Shown here: positions 20,266 through 31,249 of the stretch, piece after piece
Layout of the letters: every line of letters starts with the position of its first letter
Position numbering within the stretch: the first letter of the stretch is position 1
Assembly (NCBI GenBank): GCA_027943335.1
Contig: BSBK01006398.1
Location: 398,501 to 462,500, forward strand
Reading direction: 5' to 3'
DNA from: Chamaecyparis obtusa
Lineage: Eukaryota > Streptophyta > Pinopsida > Cupressales > Cupressaceae
Length of the DNA stretch: 64,000 nucleotides
Position numbers and translations under genes: made by a program
The notes under the pieces: generated by a model
Database searches by the model: none
Told to the model about the DNA's origin: nothing
What the model saw: the letters and a program-made list of their open reading frames with translations, nothing else

Positions 20266-20686
20266 GCATCTTCCTTTTTTCTTATTGGTCCTCATGTCTT
20301 TGAATTTTCTCATTGGCTCATTTTGAGGTGCTTTATTCTCATTGGACATGCATTTAATATTTTGAGCAACCCTAATTAGGGTTTTCTTTGAGTAAATTTG
20401 GGCCATTAATTCTGATTTAATCTTGGCCGTTCATTGTAATTGAGGCTCCTATATAAACCCCACTCTCATTTGTAAGGGGAGATTGTTGGAGTAAATTTGC
20501 TCTCTATTCATTGCTGTGTTGTGCATGGTGAATACTTGTAGTCTTTTGGAGTATTGCATGGTAATCTACATTCCTCATTTAGAATAGATTTGATTTCAAG
20601 TGTTTAGTTAGAATTTGTTTTGAGTAGTTTAGTTGGGTAAAAGTAATTGTGAATGCATCTTTGTTTGACTTGATCATAGACCAAAC
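20266..20686 (+). promoter_or_regulatory. Promoter-like or LTR-like sequence downstream of the unknown ORF
   Basis: Two attctcattgg-type CCAAT-like motifs lie at about 20,308-20,345. A TATA box (cctatataaacccc) lies at about 20,447-20,460, followed by an AT-moderate leader. The arrangement resembles a retrotransposon U3-R region and would fit a 3' LTR of the element that carried the preceding ORF. The sequence continues beyond the hAT-like insertion at 22,074. No partner LTR was found, so this stays tentative. Confidence 0.35.
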
Positions 20687-21150
20687 CATGGTTCAAAAAC
20701 TCGTAGGACTTGCCATGGACTTGCGAGTCCAATGGCGAGCCGAGTCAACTCGCCATGGACTCACGAGCCGAGTCTAGGCAAGTCCATCACAAGGACTCAC
20801 GAGTCCAAGGCATGGACTCGCGCAAGTCCAACATTAGGAATCCCGAGTCCTTGTGATGGACTCTTGCTGCTGCCTGGTCACGTCCAACAGCTTATAATTT
20901 GACTTTTTTTTTTCACTTTTTGAGTCATTTGTTCTTTGTGCTTGCTCAAAACAAGGTTTTAGGGTGACTCCGATGAAATGGAGGATGACAAAGATGAGGA
21001 CTTTGATGTTGAAGAAGAAGAATTGACTCCTCATTTAAATACCTCGACGCCTACTAGTTCAAGGTGTGAAAAATTGAGTTTTAGGAGAGGAAAGAGGAGG
21101 ATGCAGTCTTCAGTTTGCTATTTTTCACATTTGGACATATCATTATATCT

Positions 21151-21792
21151 TAAGTTGCCGGTTCGGGTTTGGGGACGGATTCAGGTACAAGAATCCAGTT
21201 CGTGGATTCGTGAATTTTTTTTTCCCCATTATGATTAGTACGGGTTCGTGTGTGTGTGTGTGTCTATATATATACACAAAAAAAAAAAAGAAGAGAAATA
21301 TACATAATTCTAAAACTAAATCATTTTATAGTATAAATCTATGATGCTTGATCATTGATCAATGCCAAATGTCAAAGATAAACATTAAAAATTTAAATAG
21401 TATACCCGACCATTGATTTATGTTCATGATTGTAAAGAAAATCAGCACATTGAATTACTGAATTACAAAATGAAAATTCGAAATTAGAAGCAAAAAAATT
21501 AATAAAAAAACCTTTTTAAAGTGGTTTGGACCCACTTTTTAAGTTGCCTGGCCATGGGTCCCTGGGAATTTGCGTGGATCCTCGAGGATCCGCACTGGAT
21601 TTGGGCAAGATCGTGCTGGATCTGGACAGGGTCTGGATATGGACCTGTGGGTCTGTCAGGATCCGCGGGTCTGCGGATCTTGACAGACCCACAGGTCCAA
21701 ATCTGGACCCTGCCCGAATCTAGTGCAGATTGGTCCGCGGATCCGGACCCGGACCTGGTTCGAGGGTCCAGGGTCTGAATCCGGTAACGTAG
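21151..21792. mobile_element. Small element nested inside hAT-like element 1 (642 bp)
   Basis: It is flanked by the 9-bp direct repeat attatatct (21,142-21,150 and 21,793-21,801). Its ends are weakly inverted (left taagttgccgg, right reverse complement ctacgttaccgg). The left part has a TG microsatellite and A run; the right part is a GC-rich block of ggatcc/ggaccc/ggtctg repeats. It shares about 95 bp (about 21,288-21,380) with hAT-like element 2. An 8-9 bp duplication fits hAT or Mutator-like transposition. Confidence 0.65.
21641..21698. repeat. Long GC-rich hairpin (26-bp arms)
   Basis: The arms at 21,641-21,666 and 21,673-21,698 are complementary except at one position, with a 6-nt loop (gggtct). 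Weaker pairing extends outward (cagggtctgg near 21,628 with ctggaccctg near 21,703). The region stands out as GC-rich in AT-rich DNA. Confidence 0.9.
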
Positions 21793-22073
21793 ATTATATC
21801 TAATTTTGTAAACATTTATAAACTTATGTTGCTGTTATATATTTTAAAGTTTGCAACTATGATGATATTGCATATATTGAGTGTTTGAGATTCATATGAC
21901 ATGTGTAATGTATCAATTATAGCTTTGTCCTTTAAATGCATTAATTTCTTTGTGTTTTTATGTAAAACTACGTTTTTTCCTTTTGCCGAGTCTTTCGCGA
22001 GTCTTTTGCAAGTGTGAGTCCGAGTCCGATTTTTTGGTTTGCTGAGTTCGAGTTTTTGAACTATGGACCAAAC

Positions 22074-23835
22074 CACTAGTTGCTTACTGATTACAAGTCT
22101 TCCCTTGCGGGGTGGAATGACATTATTATGAATTTAACATCAATTCTTACTTGTGCATTGATATGCATTCATTAAGGGTATTAATGTAATGATAGTAATT
22201 TGAACATCTTTCGTATACAGTTTAGAAGATTGCACCAGGTGAGCGGAGTTGATGACGAGACTACATCTAGTAGTCATTAGAACATTCACAATTCCTTGCA
22301 TCCTTGAGTAGTAGTAAAGTAGCTTAGGATTGCAAGTTTAAGTTCATTGCATTCCTTTTCATTAGTTAAGAGTTATAATATTTTCATTGCACATTGTGAA
22401 GCCATATCATTCAAAGTCAAGTTGACAAAGTCCTAGTGAACTAGCGTTGGTGCCCACCTGATACCAGCATATTATATTATTATCACTGAGTGAGTATCCA
22501 CCATTGAGAAGGAACCTTGTAGTCACCTCTATGATCTTTTCATACAATCTTTAGCATACGTGGTTTCTTTATTCATGAGAGAATACAATTTTTGGTGTTT
22601 CATCCCTAAACATTGACTGTTTCATCCTGCATGTTGTAGTGGCATAAAACTCACATCAATAGGTATCACTTGGGAAAAGTAACTTAAAGAGCAAACAAAA
22701 AGCTGTCAATAAAACTCCATAAACACTCTAGATAATACTCCAAAGATAAATATTAAAGTGGTGGGCATCTTCAAGGGGATAGTTGTAGCCCAATGAGGTT
22801 CTAAGAGAGTAGGAGGAAGAAAATGTTTACTCATATGAGATTTTCAAATTGAACTCCCTTTTTTGAGGTGTGGGAAGAGGCAGAGGCATGGTCAGGGAAG
22901 CCAATAAAAATTGAATGAGTTGAGATAGTTGAACTCAATTCTATGGTTTGTATGTTAATAAACACACTGAAATGAATTTTAATGCACTCATGTGTCACTT
23001 GATGAAAACATGCGAGAACACAAAAACCCGACTTTTCTAATGTCTGCATATGGTAGATGGAAGTAAAAAAGGGCCTTTGAGAATGGTTCAGACTGTCAAA
23101 GACTTAGTCAATGCTTTCCATATGTAGAAACAAGAAAAATTGACATTTGGAATCAAGATGAATGTCCTACATTAAACATGCTGTAAATTGAGAGATCCAA
23201 TTTGAGCTGAATATGTCATGAGTTTTGGCTTAAGCCAAATGAGTCAGGCAGATACCCGATTGCTTAATTTGTCAAAATATGTCAAAGGTGATGAAAGGTT
23301 GATCAGATCAGAAGATGAAGCAGTTCTCTTGACTTCTAATGTGAATTGCCTGCTGGGTTCATCTACAATTGTCCAAGGTGAAAAATGATTTGACTGGATC
23401 AAACATTGAAGTAGTTCTTCTTATCCATGGAATTGAGTCTCTTTGTTAGCAGATATGAATATTAAAGTTGTCAAGACAGTTGCAAAAGAGATAAGAGTAC
23501 ATAACCAGAAAGGCAAAGGCAATTTGAAAAGAAGCTGTGAGGTTTGCAAGGTTATTGATAAAGTCATCCAGTTGTTTGCACAACTACATGCTTAAAAGTA
23601 TCTGATGGAATCTTGGTTTCCGAGACAGAGCTTAATAAATTGATGACCATAATCATGGTTGGCTTCAAAAGGGAAGTCTCCGAGGCTCAAACTAAAACTG
23701 GTGCAACAGTTCAAATTTTAATAATAGCTCTTGTGAAAAGAGAAGAAATGGTTAGAAATTTAATGGTTAGAAATTTTTCTTAGGATCAAAGTGTTCACAA
23801 AGATCTTAATCCATCGGAGCAAAGTTGAAAAAGAA
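22074..23835. other. No gene seen
   Basis: The first 550 bp continue the LTR-like sequence interrupted by hAT-like element 1. A cctgatacca at about 22,460 resembles a reversed Met-tRNA primer site, but no element can be built around it. From 22,640 to 23,835 I see only short, unsupported open frames. Confidence 0.5.
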
Positions 23836-24165
23836 AACCCAAGGTAACATGGGGACATGTCCCCTATCCCCAAACTCCCCATCCTCACCCACTCGGCAAT
23901 TCTGGGACAGCAGGACGCAAAGGGGATATCCCCCTCCCATCCTCGATGAGCAGAAATTGGTCAAAATGGCAGGAAATGTTCCCTGCCATTTGTGGACGGC
24001 TAGCCGTCCTCAAACAGTAGGGACATTTCCTGCCTTCAAAAACAAAAAAAAATTAAGTTTTTAAAAAAAATTTTGTTTGCTTCTAGCTGTCCTCAAACAG
24101 CAGGGGATGTTTCTTGCCTTAAAAACAAAAAATTAAAGTTTCTAAAAGATTTTGTTTGCTTCTAT
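23836..24165. repeat. GGGAC-rich palindromic block and 83-bp tandem duplication
   Basis: Sequence rich in ggggac/gtcccc starts at about 23,850. ggcaggaaatgttccc (23,968-23,983) pairs with gggacatttcctgcc (24,020-24,034), and between them lies a perfect 16-bp palindrome, ggacggctagccgtcc (23,994-24,009). The segment starting ctagccgtcctcaaacag at 24,000 is duplicated at 24,083 (ctagctgtcctcaaacag), each about 80 bp long. It resembles the end of a DNA transposon; a similar gtcccc-rich stretch occurs at 26,193-26,275. Confidence 0.65.
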
Positions 24166-24210
24166 AACTCCATATGAGAATCAAAACAATGTATTCAAAT
24201 TTCAAATGTA

Positions 24211-25710
24211 TGTAATGTCCCCTACTTGGAGGCTGTCAATTATCATTGATTAGTGTACATTATTATGCATCTAAATTGGATTTATTTTTAAGGAACGATG
24301 AATAATTCATAATATATTTAATAATTAACACATTTAAGCCCAATTCTTTCCCTTAAACATGCCAACCTTAAGGAGGATGAGAATTTCCATGTCACAGGGC
24401 GCTGGACACCAATCTACAAGTAGGCTTCTTCAAGGCATTGGGACTGTGTGTTCGTACCCATCTTGGGATTTTCCTTCAAGGCATTGGAAATACATATCCT
24501 TATCCATCTTGGAACTCACCTATCTTGTGAGGATTTACTCTGCCTCCCCTGGATTGACCGAAACCTATCCTCTTAAGGGGCTATAGTAAGTGATTAGGGA
24601 ATAAACTACAAACATTCTTATTCCTCTGTATTACAAATATATATTTATATATATACATATAAATCTGATCATTATTATTATGACATATTTATATTTCTAT
24701 ATGTGCGTATCTTGATACCCCCTATTGTAATAGACAGAATTCAATATATAGATATATATATATATAACATGAATATGCTATGTATTATCTTTGGCACCAT
24801 ATGATATATGGATTAACCATAATATATGTAGCATCATATTCTTTACCTGTTTGCTGCCAGAACAATATTATCTGGACAGTATGTCCAAATCTTATTGGTG
24901 GTTTGGTGGTCTCACTGTATGATTTGGAAGCTGCTTGACCACAGTAGAAATAAGTTTCAATTGGCACTATACTGAAGTTTTTATATATATAAATTTCTCC
25001 ACGTAACTGCTGATTGATTCCTGACTGCTATTCATCACTACTTTTCATCCAGCGTTTATATATATATATATTTCTTTCCGCATACTGATCCCTCCTTTTT
25101 AATATTTTTCTGCGATTGGTCTTCAATCTGACAGTGGATTATCTCCACTTGAATGCAAAGGAATCGTGTAATGAAATTGAATATTTCTTGAATGCCCCCT
25201 TTGAGTTGGCATCGATGTCACTTTTATATGCCTTAAGGACGAACGGTTGTATAGCTTGATCGCACTCCATAGTTGATAATTAAACGGTGATTATATACTT
25301 CTTGGTGGCGATGTTATTATGTTTGTCTTTAATTCTGTGTTATTGTTCATGATAGATAATTATCATTGGTGATTAAATCACTGTCCAGGTAATCTCTCAT
25401 CACTTATTAATGAATAATACTGAAAGTAAGTCACACTATTATTTTGCCTGGAGTATAATTTATTATTCCAATATTATATATTTACTTATTTAATTATTAT
25501 TATTATGATTAGTATTATTTATTAACCAATTTTATTATATTGATTATTATCAATAATATTTATTGATTTACTAATTACATATTTATTTATAATGTTTAAT
25601 TAATATCATTGATTAATATATTTAGATAAGGAATCAAATATATTTTTATACTTGAAACAATATATATTTTGAATTTTAAAATATATTTATATTAATTATG
25701 GCTCATGACA
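24211..25710. mobile_element. Solo LTR-4 (1,500 bp)
   Basis: It begins TGTAATGTCCCCTAC and ends ATGGCTCATGACA. It is flanked by a perfect 5-bp duplication atgta (24,206-24,210 and 25,711-25,715). Its ends match solo LTR-2 (reverse orientation) and LTR-5. The body is AT-rich with TATATA runs and no coding sequence. Its flanks contain related gagaatcaaaa..aatttcaaatg segments, so the target was itself repetitive. Confidence 0.88.
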
Positions 25711-25939
25711 ATGTATGAGAATCAAAATAGCTATCTAATTTCAAATGCATGAGAATCAAATATATTCAATGAATAAACATTAAAAGTTTCTAAGGCATGC
25801 CAAGTCTGAGTCTCAATACTATGCTTGGAAAGTTCCATTCTTGAGTTTTGAAATTAAAAAAATGCACTATTTTATTTCTTTGTATAATTGTACATTATTT
25901 ACTCTGAAAATGCTTACCATTTGGCACTGACCATAGTGG

Positions 25940-26030
25940 CTACCGTTGAATGATCCACTTCTGCGAGCGGGTGATATTGACTCGGATGGTTCTGAGTCTT
26001 CAGATATTGATAGCCCAAACGAGGCTTAGT
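25940..26030 (+). pseudogene. Possible C-terminal coding fragment (Asp/Ser-rich)
   Basis: One plus-strand frame ends NDPLLRAGDIDSDGSESSDI then DSPNEA and TAG at about 26,026-26,028. Acidic Ser-rich tails like this close many plant hAT-type transposases, and GGGAC-rich, transposon-end-like DNA lies on either side (23.85 kb and 26.2 kb). No catalytic motif is visible, so the assignment is weak. Confidence 0.3.
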
Positions 26031-26289
26031 TACATAGACTAGTATTTTTTAGTTTGAGACTGCTGTTATAATGCTTTATTGAAATTTATTATGCTATTAT
26101 ACTCCTGCTCTTATGATTTATTTACATATTGATATTGTTGTTATCAGTTATTGACATATTTCTCACTCTTTCTTTATATAATATATATACTGCCGTCCCC
26201 TATTTTTGACCCTCTAGGAAACGTCCCAGAAATGTGCCACCATCCGTCCCCGAAATGCTGTGGGACGTAGAGGAAACCATGATTAATAA

Positions 26290-27980
26290 ATTGCATCTTG
26301 ATAAAGATTGTTCTATCTGCAAAATACCAATGGCAGGAAAAAGCCTGGTTGTTTAATTTAACCATTTGATTGTATTTTTTGAAATTCTTAATTGCAGACT
26401 TTTCAACTGCTTGGTGAACATACATATTGCAAACAGGGTTGGACATCACTATTTAAATAGCACATGTTCACACTTTGATTGAAGAAATGAATGTTACTAC
26501 ATATTACATTTTGTAGAATCCAGAATTTCTGTGTTATTATGGATTTTTAAGTTCATGGATAATGGGTAGTGATGTATAATTGCTATTATAGTTATATTTC
26601 TTTTTAGGTTTTTGTGTTTCAATTATATCTGGACCTCTGATTTTTGTATTTGATGTGCTGTTCATATAATTAATCTGGAATCTAGATTCAAACACTAGAT
26701 AAATGTTTGGTTATTTGGGCAATGCTATTTGATTATTTTCATATTTTGTTATTACCTTATTTGCACTGTGTTTTTATCAATTTGGTCATTTGCTGATTCT
26801 ACTGGATATGATTTTTTATAATTGACATGGGAATAAGTTAAAGGATTCATATCTGCACCATCAAATGTCAGAGATTGACTCTCTTCCTTATCCTGGCTTC
26901 CTTTTTATTATGAATCATTAAATCTAATGATGTACATACTTAAGAGATAGTTTCACTGCAAGTTTTGTGCTTACCTTGTTATGTGTTTGTTTTACTTGTA
27001 TCTTTTCAAAGTTTTTATAATGTATCCTATCTGACTAAAGAATGTGAACCCTCCTTAGAAACTGGATTGACATTCCGAAGAAATGCTGAGAGGAGCATGG
27101 ATATATAGACAACTTGCTTTTATCGACAGAAAATGTTTTAATTGCAAGGAATTCTCTATATTTTGTATTTTTTGAGATGTAGAATGCTGCAAGGAGGAAT
27201 CGTGGGGTTACCATATACTATGTTATATGCCCATGTAGTAAGAACCAGATTCTTGTATATGGGTACTATAGGTGCTGCAGTTACATGGAGATATGACACC
27301 AATCTTTGATGGAGTTTTAACCATGAAGGTATGTATAAGAGGTTTTGAGAAAACACCAGCAAGATTTGGATGAAATTGTGATATATTGCCGTTGATACAA
27401 CAATAGAACAGAAGATGGATTGATACATGTAGAAATTCTATATGTTGGTCTATGATGTGATTAAGGCTGAATATAGAATGAAAACAAGAATATTAATAAA
27501 CAAGGTACGAGGGTGGGATGTGCATAAAGGTGGGGTGCTTAGAACAATATTACTTAGTTTTGGTGGTCCAGAACTTCAAGAAATAATAAAGAACAATAGA
27601 CCTCGGGGGTTGGGGGTTTGTAGCTTAAATCTGCTCAGACACATCCTAATGGGATTTTAAAGGAAGAGATAGAGGAAATTGACCTAGAGCTTTAGGAAAG
27701 CAATTTTGAGTTGAATGGCATCATTTCATTTCATTCTTGTAGATGTGGTTATTTGTGTAACTCCAGATTGGACTAGAGGGGATGCAATTTGGTTTCTAGA
27801 GCTACAACATGATAAACATGGAATTCTTGAAATTGGAGCAGTTATGCAATTTGTTCCGTGATCTTGGGCTTGGGGGGAGAAAATACATAAATTGTTCATG
27901 TTACATTGTCCCTATTGGAGTGCTGGTACAACACAAACTTTGGGCCAAAGTCAATATTAGTCAATGTACCTTGAAGCTAT
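26290..27980. other. No gene seen
   Basis: AT-rich, T-rich on the plus strand, with short open frames only. Composition is intron-like. It may lie within a long intron of the E2 gene whose last exons are at 33.5 kb, but no exon was recognised. Confidence 0.45.
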
Positions 27981-27984
27981 CTTC

Positions 27985-28165
27985 ATGTTAGGTCCTATTC
28001 ACATTTACATACTTAGGTCATTTACTTTTTGTTTCTCATATCATAGGAATTGAACACTTGTCATGATCTAAGGGTTTCATCTAATGTTTCTTCCTTGTCT
28101 TTATGAAAAGGGGTTTCTCATTGAATATTGTACTGCTTTCATTTATACCATCCACAAACCTTGAA
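27985..28165. repeat. Diverged direct repeat, copy 1 (partner at 32,990-33,165)
   Basis: ttaggtcctattcac..tacatactta..tcatatcataggaatt..cttgtctttat..gtttctcattg..tattgtac matches 32,990-33,165 in order and orientation, with substitutions and small indels. The copies lie about 5 kb apart and enclose the LINE remnant and hAT-like element 2. Confidence 0.65.
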
Positions 28166-28211
28166 GTATTGGGGGAGGCTTCCATTTTTAAACACTCTTT
28201 AGTGACATTTC

Positions 28212-30030
28212 TTATATTCTCTTCTTTCTAAATCTCTTCAAACGGAGAAAAAGAAACTTCCTTAGGGGCAGGCTCTTTTTTCCTCCAGACGTAATCTTTC
28301 TTACTGCTGCAGCATGTAATAGACGTATACCCAACTTTTCTACAAAGGCGGTGAAGGATTGGAGATTTTTCATAATTAATCTGCCGTACTCAAACTCCAT
28401 ATCTGGAGGATGAGGAAATTTGGGTGGGCAGCACTTGGTTTTTTTTTTTTTGCACAAACACAAATTCTTGCGTATAGCAGCCATTTCTTACATTTAGTGA
28501 CCTTATCTGTAGCACCATAACACACAAATGAGTTGGCTATAAACATAAGGATCTTTTCACTCCAAAATTCCAACTGTAATCTAGGCAGATGAACCCAAAC
28601 TCGAAAGTTGAAGGGAGTATCCTTTGTGGGGTTAAAATTAGGAGTCCACTTTTGGAGGCACAAACCATTCTATTTTATAAACCAAGGCCCAGCTGGAATA
28701 ATCCTATTGCAGTCCTCCAAAATAGAAAAAGATAAGAGGAAAAAGTCATAATCCTATTGCAATCCTCCAAAATGGAAAAAGGAAAGAGGAAAAAATCATA
28801 CAATATTGGTTTTATCTCTACATCGTGGGAAAGATTCCCAAACCTGGAGCACACATCTTGTGATTGAGATTATGTTGGGGCGAGTACCGCAGAATCTCCC
28901 AACAAGAGACGACCCAAGCTGGGAAGAAGCTTCCTCAACAAGAGTCTGGAATGTTAATTTGGATCTGGTCTTCCAGCTCATTCTTGGTCAAGATTCTAGG
29001 GAGAGACCTAGGATCAGCAGCAGGGAGTGAAGGAACAATACCCTTCTCCATAAGGTCAGATCCAAGTTCATGACCGTCCATCACAGCCATAGATCAAACT
29101 TCCATACCAGCATTACTAGAATCAAACTTCAAAGCATGGGGATAAGAAATAACCAACCATTCCTTAGAGAAGAAATAACAACCCCAGAACCGCTCTTAGC
29201 ACAACTCTTCATAGCATGCACTGTAAACTTGGAGACATCTCTAGGAGAAGAATCTTCATCAATAGACTTGGACATATACCCTCGTTTAACCAATGTAGAT
29301 AAGGGTTTTGGAAGATCTGCAGAAGTGATACTTGTTTTTGATGCCCCATCACCCAAAGAGGGTGAGAGAAACCCTTTTCTCAGCCCCCAAAACTTACCAT
29401 CATTAGAGACCACCTCTTTAGAACCCTTAGCTTTCTTAGACTTATAGGGGCTTCTAATAAAATATCCAGGAGTCCATCTTAATCATCAAGTACATCATCA
29501 GTGCCTTCATCATCTAATGAGGAGAAACCAGTTGGAGAAAAAGGAGAAGAAAGATCTTCATCCCCATTCAAAAGCAAAACATTCTTCTCTTTTGCACAAA
29601 ACCGAGACCTAATAGCCATACCCAGGTTAGTTGGAAGACATGCATCAAAGAATTTGTTGTCCTCTTCATTCCAAGAATGGGACCAAGGTTCATTAGGTTC
29701 CCCCCTCCCCAACTCAAAAGCAATTTCCATTGCAGGGAGAGACAAAGAGGCTTCTGTTGGGCATTCCCAAATAGTCAGCCTTGACAGCCAGATCAAGGCT
29801 AGCGTCATCATTCCTTATGGATTTCCCCACATTAGAAGAGGGGCAGAGGCCCATAGAGTCCTGCAAAAATATGGAGAGGCCAGGGCGATCTCTACCACTA
29901 GAAACAAAGGACCATTGCACCCTGGTATCTCCAGCAGAGAAATGGACACTAGAAACATGATCTCCATCATTGTCTGGGTCGTCTTCATCCGAGCCATCTG
30001 CGTCGTTACGAGAGCTTAGGGTTACAACAT
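28212..30030 (-). pseudogene. L1-type LINE ORF1 remnant (DUF4283-like, zinc-knuckle protein)
   Basis: Read leftwards across shifted frames: an acidic N-terminal part (DGSDEDDPDNDGDHVSS), then LPKPLSTLVKRGYMSKSIDE, then LVGRFCGTRPNI and QVWESF. The typical DUF4283 core follows: IIPAGPWFIK, LQKWTPNFNPTKDTPF, VWVHLPRLQLEFWSEKIL. Near 28,400 are PDMEFEYGR and a decayed Cys region. These motifs are characteristic of ORF1 proteins of plant L1 LINEs, which bind element RNA. No endonuclease or RT follows to the left. Multiple frameshifts and a local duplication show it is dead. It could alternatively be a DUF4283 pseudogene independent of a LINE. Confidence 0.75.
28700..28799. repeat. 50-bp tandem duplication in the LINE remnant
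   Basis: Two adjacent units, 28,700-28,749 and 28,750-28,799, begin aatcctattgca[g/a]tcctcc and differ at only a few positions. The unit is not a multiple of three, so it shifts the ORF1 frame. Confidence 0.9.
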
Positions 30031-30398
30031 GTTCCCTAGCCTTTCGTTACACGTCCTCATGATTGAACCATCTGTGTCTGTGTGTTACCCCAACCTAGCA
30101 CTAAAAAAATGAGACTCTAAACCTAACAATAATTAGACTCACAATAAAGACCTTACATGAAAATTTTCTTGATGAACTTGTTATTTCAGTTTGAAGTCAG
30201 CTTTTTTTGTTTTGACTTTTACTCTGGATATTTTGTAAAATATGGGGCCATTTTTTTCGCTACAAGGGTTCTATTCTTTCATGTTGATCTCTGATTTGTA
30301 TATTTGGAGTCCATCATTATAAAATCGTGGATTTTTCAATTCATTCTTCTATAGTCACCTTGAATAAAGGGAACTAGAAGTCTTGGCAAGACAACATC

Positions 30399-31208
30399 TT
30401 GAAATATCTCAGGTGGCTTCATCCACTACCCCATCTCTTTCGACTTGTCCTCAAACCAGATACACCTAATCGGAAGATAGCATGGGGATACAAGAATGAT
30501 CATGTCCTAGGATTGAATAGTGGCAGTGTTGACTTTGACACTCTTTGGACCAAAGTTTGGGAGACCTTTGCAGACTTGGCTCACTCTCCATTCCTATATG
30601 ATCTTGTTATTGATAGTCTTGTGCCCCTTGATGATTATGATTACCTATCATATGATGATATTGAAGAGCATCTTTATTATTTGGCAAGTCTTTGTAGTTG
30701 GAACTTGTGATGCTCCTTTTCCTCCTACATATATGTTCAATCCAGATTCAGAGGCTTCATCTTCTTTATCTACGAGTTATTGTCCCAAGGTTGAGGATTC
30801 TTGCATTCTAACATTGGTAGATTTATCTCTGAGTGTTCATATTCAGATATCTTGTGTGAGCACATTATTATCATGTATGACTAGTATAATTGGATGACAT
30901 ATATTGAGATCACATCATCTCCACCACTTGTTGATTCTTTTTAGCTGGTACATTGTAGTCTTCTAGATTTGGTACATTGGGATGAATACTTGACAGATTT
31001 TGTAGGTTTGTTTTTTGAATCTCATCTTATAGACCTGGAGGATGCACTTGAGGACATCCATCTCCTCTTTGACGATAGTCTTATTGTAGCTGTTGATACA
31101 CCAATAATGCGTTTGGATCTAGTTCTTCATTTGCCCCCACATGGTTTTGGTCCATTATCTTCATTTGTTGGACTTGATTTGGTTATGGTATACTCACATC
31201 GACATTAG
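30399..31208 (+). pseudogene. Unrecognised coding-like stretch
   Basis: Three open pieces read like protein, all acidic. 30,399-30,710 has WLHPLPHLFRLVLKPDTPNR and VWETFADLAHSPFLYDLVID. 30,700-30,890 has a Ser-rich PPTYMFNPDSEASSSLSTSY. 30,969-31,208 has MVHWDEYLTDFVGLFFESHL and LEDALEDIHLLFDDSLIVAV. They are in different frames with stops between. I know no family match; a decayed retroelement linker or Gag is one possibility. Confidence 0.35.
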
Positions 31209-31249
31209 GGCACTCGAGTAGAGTTTGGAGACAACAACATCATCCCACA

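Larger units (their letters stand above)
20687..22065. mobile_element. hAT-like TIR element 1 (1,379 bp, non-coding)
   Basis: Terminal inverted repeats of 17 bp, CATGGTTCAAAAACTCG on the left and CATAGTTCAAAAACTCG (reverse complement) on the right, differ at one base. An exact 8-bp duplication gaccaaac (20,679-20,686 and 22,066-22,073) flanks them, as in the hAT superfamily. Both subterminal zones are packed with ACTCG/CGAGTC motifs (20,698-20,855 and 21,985-22,035), the kind of arrangement hAT transposases bind. No transposase is present. A second element (21,151-21,792) is inserted inside. Confidence 0.8.

Noticed and set aside
20687..22065. Mutator-like assignment based on a 10-bp direct repeat gaccaaacca
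   Set aside because: The last two bases overlap the inverted termini; the consistent solution is an 8-bp duplication with a 17-bp TIR, which favours hAT.
29070..30019. Plus-strand open frames of 125 and 172 codons
   Set aside because: They are antisense to the LINE ORF1 remnant, whose motifs are recognisable on the minus strand.
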